Origin: Sulfurimicrobium sp963779055
GTDB taxonomy: Bacteria > Pseudomonadota > Gammaproteobacteria > Burkholderiales > Sulfuricellaceae
Direction: 5' to 3'
Assembly (NCBI GenBank): GCA_963779055.1
Contig: CAVZWN010000005.1
Coordinates: 62,001-126,000 of the forward strand
Length of the DNA: 64,000 nt
Shown piece after piece: positions 18,054 to 27,248 of the stretch. The number at the start of each line of letters is the position of its first letter. Positions within the stretch are counted from its first letter, which is position 1. The position numbers and the translations under genes are program-made. Below the pieces are notes generated by a model, which was given only the letters and a program-made list of their open reading frames with translations, made no database searches and was not told the DNA's origin.

Positions 18054-18944
18054 ATGAGTTTCAAAACCATTGAAGATTTTGTCGGAAACACCCCGCTGGT
18101 CAGGCTCAAGCGTATCCCCGGCAACACCTCGAACACCGTCCTGGTCAAACTGGAAGGCAACAACCCTGCCGGCTCGGTAAAGGATCGCCCGGCCCTGTCC
18201 ATGATCCTGCGCGCCGAGGCGCGGGGCGAAATCAGGCCCGGCGACACCCTGATCGAGGCCACCAGCGGCAACACCGGCATCGCCCTGGCGATGGCGGCGG
18301 CGATGCGCGGCTACAAAATGGTGCTGGTGATGCCGGAGCACATGAGCATGGAACGGCGTCAGGTGATGCGCGCCTTCGGCGCGGAAATCGTACTCACACC
18401 GAAAAAAGGCAGCATGGAAGCGGCAATCGACACCGCAAACCGGATGCGGGACGAAGGCAGGGGCATCATCCTCGACCAGTTCTCCAACCCCGATAACCCG
18501 CTTGCCCATTACGAAGGCACCGGGCCCGAAATCTGGCGCGATACCGAGGGGAAAATCACGCACTTCGTCAGCAGCATGGGTACCACCGGCACCATCATGG
18601 GCTGCTCGCGCTACCTCAAGGAACAGAATCCGGCCATCCGCATCATCGGCGCCCAGCCCGAGGAAGGCTCGCAGATTCCGGGCATCCGGAAATGGCCAAA
18701 AGAATACCTGCCCAGCATCTGCGATTTCAGCCGTGTGGACCAGATTATCGAAGTCGGCCAGGCAGCGGCGGAAGACATGACCCGCCGCCTCGCCCGCGAG
18801 GAAGGTATTTTTGCCGGCATCTCCTCGGGCGGCGCGCTGGTCGCGGCGCTCGAAGCTTCTGCCAAGGTCGAGAATGCCGTTATCGTCTCCATCGTCTGCG
18901 ACCGGGGCGACCGCTACCTCTCGACCGGGGTGTTCCCGGCGTAA
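18054..18944 (+). CDS. cysM: Cysteine synthase B (O-acetylserine sulfhydrylase)
   Basis: This 296-aa PLP enzyme makes cysteine from O-acetylserine and sulfide (CysM can also use thiosulfate). The PLP lysine is in NPAGSVKDRPA, and the phosphate-binding loop is EATSGNTGIALA. The shorter length and the VSSMGTTGTIMGCSRYL segment favour CysM over CysK. It is an independent gene between the GGDEF gene and murJ. Confidence 0.94.
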   Translation: MSFKTIEDFVGNTPLVRLKRIPGNTSNTVLVKLEGNNPAGSVKDRPALSMILRAEARGEIRPGDTLIEATSGNTGIALAMAAAMRGYKMVLVMPEHMSMERRQVMRAFGAEIVLTPKKGSMEAAIDTANRMRDEGRGIILDQFSNPDNPLAHYEGTGPEIWRDTEGKITHFVSSMGTTGTIMGCSRYLKEQNPAIRIIGAQPEEGSQIPGIRKWPKEYLPSICDFSRVDQIIEVGQAAAEDMTRRLAREEGIFAGISSGGALVAALEASAKVENAVIVSIVCDRGDRYLSTGVFPA

Positions 18945-18997
18945 CAGGGCCCATAAGCGGCCTATGGCAGACTGGCCAATATAATGACTGCAATCCC

Positions 18998-20533
18998 ATG
19001 AACCTGCTCAAAGCCCTCGCCGCCGTTGGCGGCATGACCCTGATCTCGCGCATTCTCGGCTTCCTGCGCGACGCCATCATCGCCCGCGCCTTCGGCGCCG
19101 GGATCGCCACCGATGCCTTTTTCGTCGCCTTCAAGCTGCCCAACCTGCTGCGCCGCCTGTTCGCCGAAGGCGCCTTCTCCCAGGCTTTCGTGCCCATCCT
19201 GGCGGAATACAAGACGCGCCGCGGCCACGATGCCACGCGCGATCTGGTGGACCATGTCGCCACGCTGCTGGCGCTGATCCTGCTGGGTGTCAGCCTGATC
19301 GGCGTTCTCGCCGCGCCGGTGGTGATCTACATCAGCGCACCGGGTTTCTCCGCCACGCCGGAGAAATTCGATCTCACCGTACAACTGCTGCGCTGGATAT
19401 TCCCCTATATCTTCTTCATCTCGCTGGTTTCGCTGGCAGGCGGCATACTCAACACCTACAGCAAGTTTTCCGTTCCCGCCTTCACCCCGGCGCTGCTCAA
19501 CCTCTCCTTCATCGGCTGCGCGCTGTGGCTGGCGCCCTATATGCATCCACCAGTGATGGCGCTGGCGGTGGCGGTACTGCTTGGCGGCGTGTTGCAGCTT
19601 GGCTTTCAACTGCCCTTTCTGGTAAAAGTCGGCCTCTTGCCGCGCTTCCGCCTGAATCTGCAAGACGAAGGGGTATGGCGCATCCTCAAGCTCATGGGGC
19701 CGGCCGTATTCGGCGTTTCCATCGCCCAGATCAGCCTGCTGATCAACACCATTTTTGCCTCCTTCCTCGTAACTGGCAGCGTATCCTGGCTCTATTATGC
19801 CGACCGCCTGATGGAATTTCCCACCGGCATGCTGGGCGTGGCGCTCGGCACTATCCTGCTGCCCTCGCTCGCCAAGCACTACTCCGACGACTCGCCGGAG
19901 CAGTATTCCAGCCTGCTCGACTGGGGGCTGCGCCTGACCCTGATGCTGGCCCTGCCGGCGGCACTTGGGCTGGCGATTCTGGCGGTGCCGCTGATTTCCA
20001 CCCTGTTCTTCTACGGAAAATTCTCTATCCATGACCTGTGGATGACACGCGAAGCACTGGTCGCCTACAGCGCCGGGCTGGTCGGTCTGATCATGGTGAA
20101 AGTGCTGGCCCCCGGATTCTATGCGCGGCAAAACATCCGCACGCCGGTCAAGATCGCGATCTTCACCCTGTTCGCCACCCAGCTCATGAACCTCGCCTTC
20201 GTCTGGAAACTGCAGCACACCGGGCTGGCGCTGGCCATCGGCCTGGGCGCCTGCATCAATGCCAGCCTGCTGTACTACCAGCTGCGCCGCCAGAAGATTT
20301 TCCAGCCCCAGCCGGGATGGCTCATTTTCCTGCTCAAGATCGGTATCGCGCTGGCGGTCATGGGAGCGACCCTGTGGTATGTCATGGGACCTCAATCCGC
20401 CTGGCTCAGCGGCGGCATCCTCGACCGGGCGTTTCACCTGACCTGGGTGATCGTTGCCGGAGCGGGCAGCTACTTTGCCGCGCTCGCCCTGCTGGGCTTC
20501 CGCCCGCGAGATTATGTCCGCCGCGCAGCCTAG
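18998..20533 (+). CDS. murJ: Lipid II flippase MurJ
   Basis: This 511-aa inner-membrane protein of the MOP superfamily flips lipid II for peptidoglycan synthesis. ATG 18998 gives MNLLKALAAVGGMTLISRILGFLRD, the canonical N-terminus; the frame upstream is a cysM shadow. About 14 hydrophobic helices are spread over the length. Conserved arginines of the central cavity lie in SRILGFLRD and LPNLLRRLFAEGAFSQAF. It follows cysM after 53 bp. Confidence 0.95.
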   Translation: MNLLKALAAVGGMTLISRILGFLRDAIIARAFGAGIATDAFFVAFKLPNLLRRLFAEGAFSQAFVPILAEYKTRRGHDATRDLVDHVATLLALILLGVSLIGVLAAPVVIYISAPGFSATPEKFDLTVQLLRWIFPYIFFISLVSLAGGILNTYSKFSVPAFTPALLNLSFIGCALWLAPYMHPPVMALAVAVLLGGVLQLGFQLPFLVKVGLLPRFRLNLQDEGVWRILKLMGPAVFGVSIAQISLLINTIFASFLVTGSVSWLYYADRLMEFPTGMLGVALGTILLPSLAKHYSDDSPEQYSSLLDWGLRLTLMLALPAALGLAILAVPLISTLFFYGKFSIHDLWMTREALVAYSAGLVGLIMVKVLAPGFYARQNIRTPVKIAIFTLFATQLMNLAFVWKLQHTGLALAIGLGACINASLLYYQLRRQKIFQPQPGWLIFLLKIGIALAVMGATLWYVMGPQSAWLSGGILDRAFHLTWVIVAGAGSYFAALALLGFRPRDYVRRAA

Positions 20534-20560
20534 CGAAATTGTTTATCGCAACTTGCCGGC

Positions 20561-20576
20561 ACCCATATTTATGGGT
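20561..20576. promoter_or_regulatory. Small palindrome upstream of antitoxin gene
   Basis: ACCCATA-TT-TATGGGT forms 7-bp arms 38 bp before the antitoxin ATG. It is a plausible operator for autoregulation by the ribbon-helix-helix antitoxin; this is inferred from position only. Confidence 0.4.
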
Positions 20577-20613
20577 ATGATCATTCTTCTCCCATAGCGG
20601 GAAATATTCAGCC

Positions 20614-20889
20614 ATGAAAACCACCATTGAAATCCCTGATGATCTCTTTCGCCAAGCCAAGGCAGCAGCGGTTGCTCGTGGCATGACATTAAAACAACTG
20701 ATTACCGGCGCCGTCGAGCACGAACTGGGGCAGGTCATAGACAAAGGTGACCAGGAAGCCGCATCCCAGCGGGCCATGCGTTTTGCCACGGAAATCGAGC
20801 GTCTGGCTCAGGACAATGCATCTGAGTGGAAGAGCGGCAAATCGGCCATGCAACAGCTCTTTGAAGATCGTCGTGCTCGCGATTATTGA
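20614..20889 (+). CDS. VapB-like ribbon-helix-helix antitoxin
   Basis: This 91-aa protein starts MKTTIEIPDDLFRQAKAAAVARGMTL, a beta strand and two helices typical of VapB-type antitoxins. The C-terminal half (SEWKSGKSAMQQLFEDRRARDY) would wrap the toxin. It overlaps by 17 bp the start of a truncated PIN toxin. With the toxin cut short, it may be an orphan antitoxin. Confidence 0.75.
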   Translation: MKTTIEIPDDLFRQAKAAAVARGMTLKQLITGAVEHELGQVIDKGDQEAASQRAMRFATEIERLAQDNASEWKSGKSAMQQLFEDRRARDY

Positions 20890-21049
20890 CGCCTCCGTAC
20901 TCGTATCCGCATTCAAGGCGGACGAAGAGCAGCACATGGCCAGTCTGGAGTTTCTGAGCGTATCCATTGAACGCAACGTGCAACTTTGCGCGCCCGCCAT
21001 ACTCTTTCCGGAAACTAACGCTTTTTCAAAACTGCCGTTGCCATGCTGA
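20873..21049 (+). pseudogene. Truncated VapC-type PIN toxin
   Basis: From GTG 20873 the frame gives MLAIIDASVLVSAFKADEEQH, the first acidic strand of a PIN ribonuclease, but stops after 58 residues against about 130 in intact VapC. The rest of the PIN domain, including the later acidic residues, is missing. The break lies exactly where cysS begins (its ATG is at 21043, overlapping the stop), so a deletion probably fused the toxin remnant to cysS. Confidence 0.7.
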
Positions 21050-22428
21050 AAATCTACAACACTCTCGCCCGCGCCAAGCAGGAATTCATCCCCATCGAAC
21101 CCGGCAAGGCCCGCATGTACGTGTGCGGCATGACCGTTTACGACTTCTGCCACCTCGGCCATGCGCGGGTGCTGGTGGTGTTCGACATGATCCAGCGCTG
21201 GCTCAGGGCGGAGGGGCTGGATGTCACCTACGTGCGCAACATCACCGACATCGACGACAAGATCATCAGGCGCGCAGCCGAGAATCACGAGGCCATCGAC
21301 ATCCTGACCGGGCGCTTCATTGCCGCCATGGACGAGGATGCGGCGAAACTCGGCGTGGAAAAGCCGGACCATGAACCGCGCGCCACCCAGTACGTGCCGG
21401 GCATGATCGCGATGATCTCGCAGCTGATCGAAAACAAGCTGGCCTATGTCGCGGAGAATGGCGACGTGTGCTACTCGGTGCACGACTTCCCCGGCTACGG
21501 CAAGCTCTCGGGCAAATCGCTGGATGATCTGCGCGCCGGCGAACGGGTGGATGTCGCCACAGGCAAGCGCGATCCGCTCGACTTCGTACTGTGGAAATCC
21601 GCCAAGCCCGGCGAACCCAGCTGGGAATCCCCCTGGGGTCCGGGGCGACCAGGCTGGCATATCGAATGCTCGGTGATGAGCGATGCGCTGCTGGGTGAAC
21701 ACTTCGACATCCACGGTGGCGGCGCGGACCTGCAGTTCCCCCACCACGAGAACGAAATCGCCCAGTCCGAAGGCACGCACGGCCACCAGCACGTCAACTA
21801 CTGGATTCACAACGGCTTCGTGCGGATCGACAACGAGAAGATGTCCAAGTCGCTGGGCAACTTCTTCACCATCCGCGAAGTGCTGCAGAAATACGACCCG
21901 GAAGTGGTGCGCTTCTTCATCCTGCGCGCCCATTACCGCAGCCCGCTGAACTATTCAGACCAGCATCTGGATGATGCCAAAGGGGCGCTGACACGGCTTT
22001 ACACAGCACTGAAAAATGTTCCACCCCGTGATGAAAGTCATTAATTGGAACGACCCCTTTGCAGCCATGTTTCGAGCCGCAATGGAAGACGACTTCAACA
22101 CCCCGGAAGCGGTAGCCGCACTGTTCGAACTGGCCAACGAGGTGAACAAGATGCAATGATCCCGACGTGCGGGCTTTGCTCAAGGCACTGGGCGCGACGT
22201 CTCGGCTTGCTGCAACGCGACCCGGAGCAGTTCCTGCAAGGCGGCCTGGGCGAAGAAGCCGGCAGTGGCCTAACGCCAGAGCAGATCGAGCAACAGATTG
22301 CCGCTCGTGCCGAAGCCCGCAAAGCACGGGATTTCGCCGAGTCGGACCGCATCCGCGACGATCTCCTGCAGGCTGGCATCGTCCTCGAAGACAAGCCCGG
22401 TGGCGAAACCCTGTGGCGTCGCGCCTGA
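21043..22428 (+). CDS. cysS: Cysteinyl-tRNA synthetase, frameshifted as read
   Basis: This enzyme charges tRNA-Cys. Class I motifs are visible: CGMTVYDFCHLGHAR (HIGH motif), the zinc-site residues GWHIECSVM and HHENEIAQSE, and NEKMSKSLGN (KMSKS). The reading frame ends at 22044, but the protein continues in the other frames as VINWNDPFAAMFRAAMEDDF, then DPDVRALLKALGAT, then LGLLQRDPEQFLQGG to a stop at 22428. Three single extra bases explain this (C run 22024-22027, about 22157, and T 22200). Removing them gives 460 residues, almost exactly the E. coli length. Because CysS is essential, sequencing errors are likely. Confidence 0.9.
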
Positions 22429-22469
22429 AGATTCCATGATTTCCATCATTCTTAAGGCCTCAGTTCATT

Positions 22470-22584
22470 AACCGCAAAGACGCGAAGTCGCAAAGCTAAT
22501 CAAGTCCTGCATTGACCCAAGGAAATAGCGGGCTGATTCTGATATTGCATTGCGCTTCCTTTGCGACTTCGCGTCATTGCGGTT
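22470..22584. repeat. Long-armed palindrome after cysS
   Basis: Arms of 26 bp (22470-22495 and 22559-22584; core GACGCGAAGTCGCAAAG) match with one mismatch across a 63-bp spacer. It lies between the convergent cysS and olsB-like genes, the second arm ending 22 bp from the latter's stop. Its layout is like the other palindromes, but the arm sequence differs. Confidence 0.75.
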
Positions 22585-22606
22585 CAACTGCTTTTTTCAG
22601 GATTCT

Positions 22607-23371
22607 TCAGGCTGCCTGACGGCCCATGAAGTGACGGGCGTAACGCTGGTTCAGACGTTCCAGCGGCAGCAGCACCAGCACATCAGCGGTATTGAAATCC
22701 GGATCCCAGGCCGGTTCGCCACAAATGTAGGCCCCGGTGCGCAGGTAGCCCTTGATCAGCGGCGGCATGGGCGGATTCAGGTCGCGGTTGAGCGCATCCA
22801 GCGGCAGCGGGTGACGCGGAAACACGCGCCATTCCACCGGGCACATGTTGTCGGCGCTGATGCGGTGATACAGGCTCGCGGCGCTGTGGCCTCCGTCGGC
22901 CATGCTGATGCTGGCGCAGCCGATCAGGTAGTCATAGCCGCGGGTGAGCATATACTCGGCCAGCCCGGCCCATAGCAGGGTAATAGCTGCTCCGCTGCGG
23001 TAATCGGGATGCACGCAGGAGCGGCCAACTTCGGCCATGCGGTCGCTGAGATGGGCGATGCGGGTGAGATCGAATTCGCTCTGGGAATAGAACCCGCCAA
23101 TTTTTTTCGCCTGCTCCGGGCTCAGAATGCGGTATGTGCCGACGATCTCATTGGTACCGCTGTCACGCACCAGCAAGTGATCGCAGTAGGGGTCGAACAT
23201 ATCCTGATCGACGCCAGGCTTGTTGGTGGTCAAACGCGCACCCATTTCCTCGGCAAAGACCTTATAACGCAGGCGCTGCGCTTCCTCGATATCGGCCTCG
23301 CTCCTGGCAAAGCAGTAAAACAGTCTGGCCTCACGGCGCGCTGCGATCTGGGATTGTTGGCTCAGCAGCAT
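22607..23371 (-). CDS. olsB: OlsB-like L-ornithine N-alpha-acyltransferase (GNAT family)
   Basis: This 254-aa protein probably makes lyso-ornithine lipid by moving an acyl chain from acyl-ACP to ornithine. Family features are RYKVFAEEMGA, DQDMFDPYCDHLLVRD, VGTYRIL, FYSQSEFDL, VGRSCVHPDYR and LIGCAS. ATG 23371 is chosen because AGGAGAG sits 6 bp upstream, whereas the longer frame would need a TTG. OlsA is not in the window, so the pathway assignment is inferred. It is convergent with cysS and neighbours the CRISPR array tail. Confidence 0.75.
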   Translation of the reverse strand: MLLSQQSQIAARREARLFYCFARSEADIEEAQRLRYKVFAEEMGARLTTNKPGVDQDMFDPYCDHLLVRDSGTNEIVGTYRILSPEQAKKIGGFYSQSEFDLTRIAHLSDRMAEVGRSCVHPDYRSGAAITLLWAGLAEYMLTRGYDYLIGCASISMADGGHSAASLYHRISADNMCPVEWRVFPRHPLPLDALNRDLNPPMPPLIKGYLRTGAYICGEPAWDPDFNTADVLVLLPLERLNQRYARHFMGRQAA

Positions 23372-23545
23372 CTCGATCTCTCCTGTTGTTGACAGGAGCA
23401 AACAATAAACAGCCCCAGTGACAGCGAGGTGACAGCGACCTTAAGCTTTTGTGACCATGTTCCACTGTGACAATAGATTAGAACGGCCCAGTGCAAGCCG
23501 CACCCAACATCACTTCCTACTGCAAATTCCGGGGCAAACAGAACT

Positions 23546-26500
23546 GTTTCAATCCTCGCCGGCCGCGATTGGCTACGCCATCACCATCACAGTTTCAATC
23601 CTCGCCCGGCCTGTTGGCCGGGCGCTACCCGAACATGTACCGGATGCCGATAGACCACCGGCACGTTTCAATCCTCGCCCGGCCTGTTGGCCGGGCGCTA
23701 CAGTCGGATCGTGCAGGCTTGGCGCAAGTATTATCGTTTCAATCCTCGCCCGGCCTGTTGGCCGGGCGCTACATTACCAACTCGGAGATGTTACGCAGCT
23801 GCAATAAGGTTTCAATCCTCGCCCGGCCTGTTGGCCGGGCGCTACGGTCCAGCGACTCGGAGTGAACATGATGCATCGGTTTCAATCCTCGCCCGGCCTG
23901 TTGGCCGGGCGCTACAGCATGGCATGAGCCAAGCGTTACGTTAGCATGATGTTTCAATCCTCGCCCGGCCTGTTGGCCGGGCGCTACTCGCGCCAGCGTC
24001 CTGTCGATCAGCTGATGTCGATGTTTCAATCCTCGCCCGGCCTGTTGGCCGGGCGCTACCGACATGGCCTTGCGGCTCGGCGACGTAGTCTGAGTTTCAA
24101 TCCTCGCCCGGCCTGTTGGCCGGGCGCTACCGACAGCGACAGGGAATTGCGCTGATGCACAGACGTTTCAATCCTCGCCCGGCCTGTTGGCCGGGCGCTA
24201 CTGCAGCGTCGTTGCGAGCATCGTGCGCGAGATGAAGGTTTCAATCCTCGCCCGGCCTGTTGGCCGGGCGCTACACCTGCAGCGACACGTCTGAACGATT
24301 GCAGTCATCGGGTTTCAATCCTCGCCCGGCCTGTTGGCCGGGCGCTACGCTGCCATACCGCCGTGCGATCATGGCACTGCGCGATGTTTCAATCCTCGCC
24401 CGGCCTGTTGGCCGGGCGCTACCTGCGTCTCGGCGTTGGCAGTGCAGACGTTGATATGCTGTTTCAATCCTCGCCCGGCCTGTTGGCCGGGCGCTACGCT
24501 GATCACGGACTGCGATCACAGTGCCATGACGCCATGTTTCAATCCTCGCCCGGCCTGTTGGCCGGGCGCTACGCTGCAAGCGGTCGACTGCGCGTCATGT
24601 CAGAATACGTTTCAATCCTCGCCCGGCCTGTTGGCCGGGCGCTACGTGATCGGCCACACGATGCGTCGCGACTGTACAGGTTTCAATCCTCGCCCGGCCT
24701 GTTGGCCGGGCGCTACCGACCACGCATTGACAGCCTGCCGCCAGACAGCAGTTTCAATCCTCGCCCGGCCTGTTGGCCGGGCGCTACGCTGAATCGCTCA
24801 TGAGCTGCGAGTCGGCATAGATGTTTCAATCCTCGCCCGGCCTGTTGGCCGGGCGCTACCTGAGCGGAAGCCGCTGCGGGCAAGTCATGTCGAATGGTTT
24901 CAATCCTCGCCCGGCCTGTTGGCCGGGCGCTACGCAGTCGACTCGACATCGCAGACGATCATAGCTGTTTCAATCCTCGCCCGGCCTGTTGGCCGGGCGC
25001 TACTCGGAACGCAGTACCGCTGGCGTGCTGTTTCAATCCTCGCCCGGCCTGTTGGCCGGGCGCTACGTGATCCATGGCGGTCGCACTTGCAGTTTCAATC
25101 CTCGCCCGGCCTGTTGGCCGGGCGCTACCCTGCGTGAGCTGGCATCAGCGTCAGCACGATGGATTGTTTCAATCCTCGCCCGGCCTGTTGGCCGGGCGCT
25201 ACTCAGACATACGCGCATCGCAGGGCTGCATCGATAATCGTTTCAATCCTCGCCCGGCCTGTTGGCCGGGCGCTACGGCGCGCACGATCGTCGCATGCGC
25301 ATCAAGTTTCAATCCTCGCCCGGCCTGTTGGCCGGGCGCTACGATGCCGACGTCAGCGATGCAGCGCAGTTTCAATCCTCGCCCGGCCTGTTGGCCGGGC
25401 GCTACAGCTGATGCGCTCTGATCGCCGATAACGCGATAGTTTCAATCCTCGCCCGGCCTGTTGGCCGGGCGCTACCTGGCTATGCCGTCGGCGAAGCTGC
25501 AGCATTAGTTTCAATCCTCGCCCGGCCTGTTGGCCGGGCGCTACACTAGGCTCTGCATGCTCATGCGCAATCAGCGCGTTTCAATCCTCGCCCGGCCTGT
25601 TGGCCGGGCGCTACTGACGTCGAGTCGTCGCGCATACATGCCAGCTTAGTTTCAATCCTCGCCCGGCCTGTTGGCCGGGCGCTACGCTGACGCGTGATCT
25701 ATGCACCAGAGCTGATACTGAGTTTCAATCCTCGCCCGGCCTGTTGGCCGGGCGCTACGATTGCATCGCAGTACAGCGATGTCAGTCAACGGGTTTCAAT
25801 CCTCGCCCGGCCTGTTGGCCGGGCGCTACCGTCATGATACCGGCATCAGTGACACGTTACGGAGATGTTTCAATCCTCGCCCGGCCTGTTGGCCGGGCGC
25901 TACTCAGCTACCGAGCATCGCTGAGCTGAACAGGTTAAGGTTTCAATCCTCGCCCGGCCTGTTGGCCGGGCGCTACCGCAAGCACCGCATCGTGATGCGA
26001 TCGCTGTCAGATGTTTCAATCCTCGCCCGGCCTGTTGGCCGGGCGCTACGCCGATGGTCGTATCGCGCACTGGCGCTGGTCATCGACTGTTTCAATCCTC
26101 GCCCGGCCTGTTGGCCGGGCGCTACGCAATCAAGTGCGTCCAGCGGCCATGACAAGGGTTTCAATCCTCGCCCGGCCTGTTGGCCGGGCGCTACGACTGG
26201 CCATGCCGACTCGAGCCGGCGATCGAGTTTCAATCCTCGCCCGGCCTGTTGGCCGGGCGCTACATTCTGACTACATGCGCCTGGCATGGGTCGGCGCATG
26301 ACAAGGTCATGCGAGTTTCAATCCTCGCCCGGCCTGTTGGCCGGGCGCTACTGCCGCAGCTGGCTGTCGCTGCAGCCTGACGCAGTTTCAATCCTCGCCC
26401 GGCCTGTTGGCCGGGCGCTACCGTTCATCTCGGTCAGCACAGTACGGCATGCAGTTTCAATCCTCGCCCGGCCTGTTGGCCGGGCGCTACTGGCTGAGCG

Positions 26501-26775
26501 CTACCAGTAGCTGGCCACATCGGTTTCAATCCTCGCCCGGCCTGTTGGCCGGGCGCTACCATATCAGATTTGAATCAGACACTTACATGATGTTTCAATC
26601 CTCGCCCGGCCTGTTGGCCGGGCGCTACGCAGGTATACTCTCAGCGGCATGAGCACAAACGGTTTCAATCCTCGCCCGGCCTGTTGGCCGGGCGCTACCG
26701 GCATCTACGCAGCGCGTCAGGTCGCAGATGGCAGTGATGTTTCAATCCTCGCCCGGCCTGTTGGCCGGGCGCTAC
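23546..26775 (-). CRISPR. CRISPR array, 45 identical 37-bp repeats plus a degenerate terminal copy
   Basis: On the + strand each repeat begins GTTTCAATCCTCGCCCGGCC and ends GGCCGGGCGCTAC, with an internal palindrome GCCCGGCC/GGCCGGGC. Repeats start at 23592, 23665, 23736 and so on, the last at 26739. A truncated, mutated copy at 23546 (GTTTCAATCCTCGCC) marks the old end. The leader is therefore at the cas2 side (26776-26956), and the array should be transcribed from the - strand, where repeats end ATTGAAAC, the usual crRNA 5' handle. The 44 spacers between full repeats range from 25 to 51 nt; most are 32-38. Adjacent - strand genes form a type I-C cas operon. Confidence 0.98.
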
Positions 26776-26956
26776 AGTACGCTGGCAACGTCATGACTTT
26801 CAACGTTTTTCAACGCACTTTGCGCGAACCTCGACATAACTGTTTTTCGGGGATGCGCGCAATTTCTGTCCGGGGAAATAAATCCTTTCCCCAGCAATAT
26901 GTTACATGATGCGCGAACCTGACGGGCCAGGGTCATTACTTGTGGTTCGCGCGGTT
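26776..26956 (-). promoter_or_regulatory. CRISPR leader region
   Basis: These 181 bp lie between the cas2 stop and the first repeat. The motif GCGCGAACC occurs directly at 26822-26830 and 26911-26919 and inverted at 26944-26952. AT-rich stretches and runs of T and A are normal here, unlike in the spacers. It should hold the array promoter and any integration-host-factor or Cas1-Cas2 docking sites; no single promoter is clear. Confidence 0.6.
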
Positions 26957-27247
26957 TCATATCACCAGTGGCCCGTCAAAATCCACTGCCCGGAAATGGC
27001 CATGTTCCTTGATGTGCAACTCCACTGGTTCGGTGAGACGGTATAGTCTGAGATTGTCCTGCTTGTCGTCGATTTCGGCGAGCAGCTTGCGTTCCAGTTC
27101 CTCATATTGCATCTGGTTCACCCGGCATTCAAACACGGATTTCTGTACACGCTGGCCGATGCCTTCGCAAATTTTTGCCACCCGGCGCAGACGTCGGCGA
27201 CCTTCCCTGGTTTCTGTGGATACGTCATAGGTAACGATGATGAGCAT
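26957..27247 (-). CDS. cas2: CRISPR-associated endonuclease Cas2
   Basis: This 96-aa protein bridges two Cas1 dimers in the spacer integrase. MLIIVTYDVSTET carries the beta-1 strand and the conserved Asp, and GQRVQKSVFECRV is typical of type I-C Cas2. The reading frame is intact. Its ATG lies 1 bp after the cas1 stop, and it is the last cas gene before the leader. Confidence 0.95.
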   Translation of the reverse strand: MLIIVTYDVSTETREGRRRLRRVAKICEGIGQRVQKSVFECRVNQMQYEELERKLLAEIDDKQDNLRLYRLTEPVELHIKEHGHFRAVDFDGPLVI

Positions 27248-27248
27248 T

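Noticed and set aside
18962..20437. 491-codon frame opposite murJ
   Set aside because: Antisense shadow of a GC-rich membrane-protein gene, rich in Gln, Gly and His without motifs.
20877..20900. Possible programmed frameshift joining antitoxin and toxin remnant
   Set aside because: The 17-bp overlap of stop and start is an ordinary toxin-antitoxin layout; no slippery sequence is seen.
26126..26314. Shared CATGACAAGG between two spacers, possible recombination or related targets
   Set aside because: Ten bases in common is too short to be meaningful without a search.
23451..26909. Many overlapping frames in the CRISPR array with FNPRPACWPGAT or VSILARPVGRAL repeats
   Set aside because: They are translations of the CRISPR repeat itself.
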